Assembly (NCBI GenBank): GCA_016256075.1
Contig: SDVU01000457.1
Coordinates: 1-13,215 of the forward strand
DNA: 13,215 nucleotides
Direction: 5' to 3'
Source of the DNA: Dictyocoela muelleri
Taxonomy: Eukaryota; Microsporidia
Positions 7,354-13,215 of this stretch are shown piece after piece. Position numbers and translations under genes: made by a program. The notes below the pieces were generated by a model. The model was not told the DNA's origin. It worked only from the letters and a program-made list of their open reading frames with translations, and made no database searches. Position 1 is the stretch's first letter. Each line of letters opens with the position of its first letter.

Positions 7354-7711
7354 AATTTAATAAAAATTTAATTTTACAAGCATTTGTTTCTAAAAATAGT
7401 TTCTTTATAATGTAATAAAAACATGTTTTTTATATTATATCTCTGTATTTTATTTGTATAGACATATTTATTTAATACTATTTTTTACAGATTATTAAAG
7501 CATTCGAATGCTTGATTATTTATTACGCTGTTTTTATTAATGAAAGTATAGTTTATCCTACGGGTTAGAGACCCCCCCCCTCAGATTTTTAGTCTCTTTG
7601 TAAAAGCATATAGTATGGTTATTATTTCAAATAAGCTCAAAAACACAAGATAAATAAATAAATAAGTACAAGTAATTATTATCATTCTCATTATACTTTT
7701 TGGAGTTCCAT
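7354..7711. other. AT-rich spacer between two Merlin elements
   Basis: No gene was found. A perfect 16-bp palindrome AAGCATTCGAATGCTT lies at 7498-7513. A hairpin-forming AGAGAC..GTCTCT pair encloses a 9-base C tract near 7566-7597. Confidence 0.5.
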
Positions 7712-8654
7712 GACTTTAATGCCTACATTTCAGTATAAAAATAAATAAAAAACAACCCTGAAAAAAAAAACGATCAACACATAAAAATTTTTATTAAATT
7801 TTCTCTAAATTCTTCTCCAGTATTCCTTTTAAACACAAATAAAGCCAATTTATACTTTAAAAATGGCGTATTAAAGTACCTTTTTCCTACAAATTTTTTA
7901 ATAGCATACCAATTGCCATCTATAGTGTTTGTGTGGACTCCTGTCAAGGGATCCACAAAAAATTTGCTATGATTAACTGTTGAATGTAAATAGTAGCTAC
8001 TTATAGTACTATACCCGCGCCAACAGTCTGTATATACTTTAGTACCTACTAATACATTTCTTCTGATTAATAATTCCAAAGTTGAGGAATCACGCTTTTC
8101 AACAATTTCTAAGAATATATTGTGTTATTCTGACCTTTCAACACCACCAACTACCCAGCTACCTCTAACACGACGCCCACGGTTATATTTACACTTCCCA
8201 AACTTTGATTCATCGATTTCCACGACTAACTGATCACCTCCTATTAAAAACCTTCGATTAAACTGAATCACTAACCTACCAAAATTTATAAGGATACGCC
8301 TTAATGTTTTCCTATCGACTTCTAATTCGTCCGAAATCTCTCCCGTCTTTTTCCAGTTAAATAAATACAACACAATTCTTAGTACTTTAGTCCATGATAT
8401 ATGCAAATTACTAATCATGGTATCCTCCAGTGCCGAAAAGCGTCTTTGACAACCTCTTCGCCGGCATCTAACTCTAAGAGTATCGACATCAATCAACTTT
8501 ACTCTCCCCAAACATTTTTTACACAACAATAAATCAACATGCTCAAAAGTAGCTACTCTAAACTCTTACAAAACCTCATCCATCACTCCTTTTTTATCAT
8601 TTTTGAAGGGTTATTTTTTATTTATTTTTATACTGAAATGTAGGCATTAAAGTC
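7712..8654 (-). mobile_element. Young Merlin DNA transposon
   Basis: Terminal inverted repeats at 7712-7759 and 8607-8654 start GACTTTAATGCCTACATTTC and agree at 47 of 48 positions. They enclose a single minus-strand transposase gene that fills most of the 943-bp element. Near-identical ends imply a young copy. The immediately flanking 8-mers (AGTTCCAT on the left, CTGCAAAG on the right) do not match, so no target duplication is visible. Recombination between copies, or a rearranged flank next to the MITE starting at 8673, could explain that. Its terminal sequence is unrelated to that of the 6248-7345 Merlin. Confidence 0.82.
7774..8583 (-). pseudogene. Merlin transposase, near full length, two in-frame TAA codons
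   Basis: From the ATG at 8583 to the TGA at 7774 there are 269 sense-length codons in one frame, a normal Merlin length, interrupted by TAA at 8566 (codon 6) and 8125. Order of parts: N-terminal zinc ribbon (LCKKC, then RCRRRGCQRRFS); helix-turn-helix-like segment (KKTGEISDELEVDRKTLRR); first catalytic Asp in VEIDESKFGK (codon 8212-8214) followed by the YNRGRR block; GSWVVGGVERSE; second Asp in VYTDCWRGY (8026-8028); FVDPLTGVHTNTI then Asp (7918-7920) in IDGNWYAIKK, where the family normally has Glu. The tail ends IKIFMC. The protein would excise and insert the element in the nucleus. The two stops make it a recent pseudogene unless read through. The second stop sits where related proteins carry a polar residue. 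Confidence 0.88.
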
Positions 8655-8672
8655 CTGCAAAGCCGAACTTTG

Positions 8673-9062
8673 AAATATAAAGGTAAAAATATAAGAATTT
8701 TAGTTCAACAACGGAGCGTCATTAGCCCGAACAATCAGTAAATCGCAATTTGTACGGGCATAACACAACATTTAAATGAAAATAACTTAAAACAAAATTT
8801 AAACTACAAAATGTTTTTTTTAAAAAGCTATGATATATAAATATTTACAAAAATCCTGAAATACAGTTTTTTTTTAAAAAACAAGATTGTATGAGAGCTC
8901 TTAAAAAACTTTCTTTTTGGGATTTATATTTTAATCTCACGTAAATTTCATGTAAAAATGATGCTTTCTTCCTGTACAAATTGTGATTTACCATTTTTTT
9001 TCACATGTTGACTAACCGTTGTAGAATCTAAAATTCTTTTAATATTGTTTTTAATAATATCT
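8673..9062. mobile_element. Inverted-repeat MITE next to the young Merlin
   Basis: Arms at roughly 8673-8800 and 8935-9062 are inverted copies around a centre near 8866. Shared blocks, outside to inside, are AAGAATTTTAG, CAACGG, TAAATCRCAATTTGTACRGG and ACATTT/ACATGAAAATWAC-like sequence. It starts only 18 bases from the right end of the Merlin at 8654. I saw no coding sequence and no clear target duplication. The AT-rich middle (8800-8930) holds nothing recognisable. Confidence 0.58.
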
Positions 9063-9166
9063 GAAAATAAATAAGATTAAAAATTATAATTTTTTATTTA
9101 CAAATCATTTTATTAAACGTAATTTTTAAAATTAAAATTTACTGAATAAAAATTTCGGAGCAAGTC

Positions 9167-9200
9167 TGTATTACCGACCAAAATTTTGGTCGGTAATACA
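9167..9200. repeat. Perfect 34-bp palindrome
   Basis: TGTATTACCGACCAAAA is followed without spacer by its exact inverse. It could be the core of a decayed MITE or the footprint of a palindromic binding site. Nothing around it decides between these. The flanks are AT-rich and show no extended symmetry. Confidence 0.75.
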
Positions 9201-9481
9201 AACATAAAAAGGATATTTTAAAAAAATTAAACACATATAATTGAATATAAATTACTAACGAATATAAGATCTATTAAAATAATTATAACCACGAATTATG
9301 CTTTTACAAATCCTAAGAAGAAAATCTAATACCAAAATATGTTCTCTGCAATGTAATAATCTATTTACTATAATCTATGGCTATTGTTCATTTGTTGTTT
9401 GTTATGCTGTTCTAATTTAAAATGAACACAAAAAGTTTTGCAATTTCAAATGTAATTAAATAAAATACCTACAATACTTTA
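9201..9481. other. AT-rich stretch, nothing recognised
   Basis: Between the 34-bp palindrome and the large palindromic MITE I found no repeat, RNA or coding signal to report on either strand. Confidence 0.45.
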
Positions 9482-9811
9482 TTCTCTTCTAGCTTTCTGA
9501 CGCCTACTTAAAATAGTAAATCGCCATTAATAAGATGTTAAGTGGTTTTTATTATTTGAAATAAGCTCGATTTCTCTTGATAGAAACAAATATGTAATTA
9601 TTTTTATATTGAACGAATTTATAGAAATTTCCAAAAATGGTCGCAGAGAGACCATTTTTGGGAAATTTCCATATATTCGTTCAATATAAAAATAATTACA
9701 TATTTGTTTCTATCAAGATAAATCGAGCTTATTTCAAATAATAATAACCACTTAACATCTTATTAATGGCGATTTACTATTTTAAGTAGGCGTCAGAAAG
9801 CCAGAAGAGAA
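9482..9811. mobile_element. 330-bp near-perfect palindromic MITE
   Basis: Arms 9482-9642 and 9650-9811 are inverted copies with about five mismatches and one indel, roughly 96% identity, around a 7-base loop at 9643-9649. The ends read TTCTCTTCTRGCTTTCTGAC and its inverse. There is no coding sequence. The near-identity of the arms means a recent origin or ongoing arm correction. A transcript through it would fold into a hairpin of about 160 bp. Target duplications could not be recognised next to the symmetric limits. Confidence 0.85.
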
Positions 9812-9952
9812 CCAAAAAATGTTATATTTGCTATTTATTGAGTTAAAATATTTGTTAATATTATTTTTTAAGTAACGAAATTTAATAAATAAGAAAAATA
9901 TGGTGAAAAATCATATGTGCTGATAAATAATAAAAATTTTTTTATTGTTTTC

Positions 9953-10073
9953 ATTAAAATTTAAAAATTTAAAATTTTTTTTTATTAAAATTTGAAAATT
10001 TAAAATTTTTTTTTATTAAAATTTGAAAATTTAAAAATTTTTTTATTAAAATTTTTAATTCAAAATTTTTTTT
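9953..10073. repeat. AT-only minisatellite, about 30-bp unit, four copies
   Basis: Units begin ATTAAAATTT at 9953, 9984, 10015 and 10045, giving spacings of 31, 31 and 30, with the last ending near 10073. Each contains one or more AAATTT blocks followed by a T8-10 run. This is local tandem duplication, with no sign of function. Confidence 0.75.
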
Positions 10074-10075
10074 AT

Positions 10076-10095
10076 TACAAGGTTCCTACCTTGTA
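10076..10095. repeat. Short perfect hairpin
   Basis: TACAAGGT and ACCTTGTA form an 8-bp stem with loop TCCT, directly after the AT minisatellite. It is not followed by a T tract, so I do not call it a terminator. Confidence 0.6.
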
Positions 10096-10223
10096 TATGG
10101 TCGGCTACACAAATTTGCATAAAAAAATCAGTGAAAAAACAGATTTCTTACATAAAATGAAAATATTGAAAACAAAAAAAACGAAGGCGAAATTATAAAA
10201 TGGATATATTTGTATTTTTGACC

Positions 10224-10660
10224 TTAAAAAAAAACTCATCAAGGAGCATTAACATTAGAAAATACTACGTACGAATTTATAATGATAAATCTAAGAAAAA
10301 ATGTATTTAAGCCGTATAATTTTCATTTTATTTAAAAATATGCAAATTTTAAGATTGTAAATAAATGAGAAGCTTACCGGAAAAATGTATAAGAGATCTT
10401 TTTAAGAGTTTTTGAGTTGTTTTTTACCGGAAAATGCCGCAGAAAAATTAATTATTGACCCTTATGAAAATAATAAGATCACAAAAGGGAAAGAAAAAAA
10501 TGTTTTTGAAAATTACTTTATAACATTGATAGGGAGTGTAGTAAATTTATAAGTTGTTGATGCGTAAAACTTGATTTTCAGGTTAGATGAGAACCTCTAA
10601 AAATTTAGAAAACATCATTTTTAAATGTGATCATTATATTTCGCTCGTCTTAGTTTGATA
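10224..10660 (+). pseudogene. Unidentified coding remnant
   Basis: Several short open stretches on the plus strand have less repetitive, protein-like composition than the surroundings. Examples are THQGALTLENTTYEF (from about 10238), a stretch containing FLPENAAEKLIIDPYENN (10406-10549), and one starting MRTSKNLENIIFKCDHY (from about 10587). They lie in different frames and none is longer than about 50 residues. I do not recognise any family. They may be pieces of one decayed gene or chance open frames. Confidence is low. Confidence 0.25.
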
Positions 10661-10740
10661 AGATAAAGGCGTATTTTTTTCTTGCAATTTACCCTTCTGA
10701 CGATTAAATGCGTTTTCACACACATATATATATAAAACAC

Positions 10741-10847
10741 ACTTTCTTTTCTATAAAAACGCTTTTCCATTTTTATAAAAACACTTTTTCATATCTATAT
10801 TTACTTTTTCATTTCTAAAAAGCATTTTTTCCATTTTTATAAAAGCG
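10741..10847. repeat. Degenerate 20-23-bp tandem repeat, five copies
   Basis: Successive units of 22, 22, 20, 20 and 23 bases follow the pattern TTTTYCATTTYTATAAAAACRC, with the motif CATTTTTATAAAA best kept in units 2 and 5. A TA-rich run (about 10720-10736) precedes it. Confidence 0.6.
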
Positions 10848-11557
10848 TTTTAATTTTTTAAAAAACAGATATGGATGGTTGCAAAAAACACCGCAGATAA
10901 TTTGGCGTAATAAAACCGGATTTTTTCATTTAAAAATATAATATAAACTAATAAATTCTATAATTTATCTATCAAATATGTGTAATTACGACTTTTAAGG
11001 CAATTTATGCAATAATGAGTGCTATATTATTCTCGTATTTATCAATTTCTATCATCTTTTTTCGTTTATATCCTAAAATGTAGCACAAATTCAATTTATA
11101 TTATGCTAAAGATATATATATCAGATACAAATAATTTCAAATCTTTTTGATTAGACAGAGCTTGTTATAAAAACAATCTCAGTATAATAAATAACTTTTG
11201 TCGCCACATTAAAGAGTAAAAAAAATATTATAGACTTAAATGAATACCGTATTAATATAGCACTTATTCGTTGAACAAAATCTCACCACGATATTTTTTT
11301 ATTGAAAAATTCTTATGAGTTCATAAAAAATAGGAATTATATAAGGATTCTTGGTTTAAATTTACTTTCTAACAGTTTGCGACTCCCAGTCTTTAAAAAT
11401 AAAAATCACTTAATAGTAGATATATAAAGACGTTTTTATTTAAAAAAGAACTTCGTAAAAGTATTATTAAATCTGCAAATGACAGGTTTAGCGCATTTTA
11501 TATTATTTAGAAAATTTTACAAGGTCATTCATTAATATATACAAAAATTTTCAATAA
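10848..11557. other. AT-rich stretch, no gene recognised
   Basis: About 700 bases with no supported gene, RNA or long repeat. Short open frames exist on both strands but show no family motif. This is the unoccupied DNA into which the pogo element at 11560 inserted, on its left side. Confidence 0.5.
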
Positions 11558-11604
11558 TACAGTAGTGGTCGGATTTTTTGACCAGTTTTTAAAAAAACAG
11601 GTCA

Positions 11605-11746
11605 AAAAAAATCGACCGGTCTAAAAAACCGATCAATTGAAAAAAAAACTCGACTAATTGAAAAAATCGCTGATTGAAAAGATCGAAAAATTGTCAAAAA
11701 ATCGACAAATTATAAAAGATCGACAAATTGAAAAATACAGCTAATT
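11605..11746. repeat. Subterminal short repeats of the pogo element
   Basis: About seven degenerate copies, spaced 16-20 bases, follow the pattern A-rich run, then TCGACAAATTGA (for example near 11615, 11650, 11666, 11683, 11701, 11719 and 11737). They lie between the terminal hairpin and the transposase stop. Repeated subterminal motifs are common transposase-binding sites in other DNA transposons; that role here is inference. Confidence 0.6.
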
Positions 11747-11748
11747 TT

Positions 11749-13149
11749 TTAATTTTTTTTATTATTTTTTTCAAGAAAGAATTCAATTTTTTCCTTTAGA
11801 TGTTTTTCTAAGTACTCATCAGTAAGTTTATCAAGTAGGTCTAATCCTCCTTTAACAAATTTTGAATCATAAGCTTGCAAGAAATTAATAGTTGTTCGAA
11901 GTGATTTTAGGACATACTGGCTTGATGAAATTTTAATATTTTTTTGTTCGAAACATATGACGTTTTTAATAGAATCAGTACTATTATTCGACGAGCTTTC
12001 GTCTTCTTCTATAATTTCTGTTGATACATCATTTTTTTCTTCTCTAATAAAAACATTTGTCTTTGACCAACAGTTAAAAATAATTTCTACAGATATTTCA
12101 TCAAATGCTTTTTTAATCCAGTGAACAATGTTTAACATATTGATTTTTTTAATAATTGAATCATGGTCGAGATCATTTACCAGTGCATTATAAATTTGAA
12201 AATTATTTAAGAGCTTTTTAAATTTTGATTTAAATGAATGAATAATTCCAGCATCTAGGGTTGAATAATAGATGTGGAATTTGGTGGGAAAAACAACAAT
12301 TTTATATTTGTCTTGTCTCCATCTTTATGGCCACATAAGTTATCAAGAAGCAAAAGAATTTTTCGATTTTCTTTAATCATTTCTAGATTGTAAAGATTTA
12401 AATATTAAATAAATAAAATTATTGTTAACCATGTTGTTTTATTTGATCTATAAATTACACCAAATGATTCGACATCAACATTTTTAAATACCCGGGGATT
12501 CTTAGACTTTCCTATCATAAATGGTCTAAGCTTTTGACCATAAAAATTCACACCCAATAACAGAGTAATTCTCGTTTTTTCAGGCTTAATGTTTTTGTTA
12601 TCCTTATATTTGTCAATGACATAAGTCTTATTGAATACAGCTCTGATGTAAAGCGAGGTTTCATCGATATTGAAAATATCACTTTTATCATATATCGTTA
12701 AAAATGAGTTTAAATTATTTTTAAACTCCTCAATCTTAGTAAAATTTGCGTTTGCTGACTCTCCATGTAGAGTTACATAACTTGTCGTATGGCGTTTTAT
12801 TGAATATTTTACAAAAAAAAATGAAGCTTTTTTTTTCAACATTTTTTGATTTGTAAAATTCGTCTGCTAGATGATTTATTGTTGATCTAGTAATAGGTAT
12901 TTTTTTATTTTTTAAAAACTCGATTTTTTGAAGTAAATAAGTATCGATCTCTTTATGTTTTCTTTTAGTTGGTGAAAAATTCGATCTATCAGATAATAAT
13001 TCTTTTTCTTCTATATTTATAAGCTCACGAACATTTATGAGAATTGATCTTGCAACAGAAGCAGAAATATTATATTTTTTCATAATATCTGATCTTTTAT
13101 ATCCCTTTCCATCTATTTCTTTGGCTATTCTTTTTTTTACTACAATTTT
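11749..13149 (-). pseudogene. pogo/Tigger (DDE_1) transposase, frameshifted
   Basis: Read from the right, the N-terminal helix-turn-helix (CENP-B-like) reads KKRIAKEIDGKGYKRSDIMKKYNIS and crosses the ATG at 13083. A second DNA-binding segment follows (IPITRSTINHLADEFY). The frame shifts in a homopolymer run near 12815-12840. It then continues with LHGESANAN and DIFNIDETSLYIR (first Asp, near 12664) and ITLLLGVNFYGQK. TAA follows at 12405. The same frame continues with KILLLLDNLCGH (second Asp, codon 12342-12344) and PPNSTSIIQP, and a one-base loss near 12256 precedes LDAGII (third Asp, 12253-12255). The acidic C-terminal tail (EEDESSSNNSTDS) runs to TAA at 11749. All three catalytic Asp codons remain. 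The visible breaks are two frameshifts and one stop. An in-frame start right of 13083 is unclear, because a TAA lies at 13150. Confidence 0.85.
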
Positions 13150-13215
13150 TTATTTTTTCTTTTTTTTTTCATTTTATTGGTAAAAAAAATTTTATTTTTT
13201 TTTACTTTAAAATTT

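Larger units (their letters stand above)
11560..13215 (-). mobile_element. pogo/Tigger-type DNA transposon, right part beyond the window
   Basis: The left boundary is CAGTAGTGGTCGGATTTTTT at 11560, directly preceded by TA at 11558-11559. That is the TA target and CAGT-type terminus of the pogo branch of Tc1/mariner. The terminus is followed by a GACC..GGTC hairpin at 11579-11602. The transposase lies on the minus strand, so the visible end is its 3' end. The 5' terminal repeat would lie right of 13215 and cannot be seen. At least 1656 bp belong to it. Confidence 0.82.

Noticed and set aside
7169-7354. Plus-strand open frame of about 60 codons
   Set aside because: It spans the right terminal repeat of the 6248-7345 Merlin and has no protein-like features.
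7774-8583. Ciliate-like genetic code in which TAA encodes Gln, because two internal TAA codons precede a TGA stop
   Set aside because: Other remnants here show stops of all three kinds. A TAG replaces a nearly invariant Trp in the 6340-7174 transposase, and the pogo gene ends in TAA. Ordinary decay explains the pattern better.
9953-10073. CRISPR-like array, from evenly spaced repeats
   Set aside because: Units are contiguous AT-only minisatellite copies without distinct spacers. The window is eukaryotic in character.
10076-10095. Intrinsic terminator
   Set aside because: The hairpin is not followed by a T tract and there is no gene upstream of it.

Overview
The window looks like eukaryotic, gene-poor, transposon-dense DNA. 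It is very AT-rich, has no operon-like gene packing and no ribosome-binding sites, and carries eukaryotic DNA transposon families (Merlin, pogo/Tigger, MULE), a Ty3-like integrase fossil and many palindromic MITE-like repeats. The mix of Merlin, pogo, MULE and Ty3 remnants in AT-rich DNA fits a transposon-rich microsporidian (Anncaliia, Nosema/Vairimorpha or Hamiltosporidium type). That assignment is an inference from family content; another AT-rich protist is possible. I found no intact host gene.

Layout. 1-1735: a decayed Merlin transposase on + (about 480-1409) between long, diverged inverted terminal repeats; the right one lies head-to-head with a third copy of the same end, making a large palindrome. 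1846-2069: a hairpin MITE. 2503-3095, perhaps resuming at 3985-4075: a decayed MULE transposase on +. It is interrupted by a 143-bp MITE with an exact 8-bp target duplication and is followed by an 882-bp foldback element that holds two divergent tRNA-like units and GC-rich 18-bp repeats. 4343-5150: a broken Ty3/gypsy-type integrase fossil on -. 5161-5965: two related inverted-repeat MITEs around a perfect 32-bp palindrome. 6248-7345: a second Merlin, with both ends and an exact 8-bp duplication but a decayed gene. 7712-8654: a third, younger Merlin whose 269-codon transposase frame is spoiled only by two in-frame TAA codons. 8673-9062 and 9482-9811: further palindromic MITEs, the second about 96% self-complementary. 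9953-10847: AT-rich minisatellites and a faint unidentified coding remnant. 11560 to the right edge: a pogo/Tigger transposon entering from its 3' end, with a TA target and CAGT terminus, subterminal repeats and a transposase broken by frameshifts.

Together this reads as layered insertions in non-essential DNA. The three Merlin copies have different termini and decay states, so they represent separate lineages or bursts. At least one small MITE has Merlin-like features (8-bp target duplication, ends starting GG), so it may have been mobilised by a Merlin transposase.
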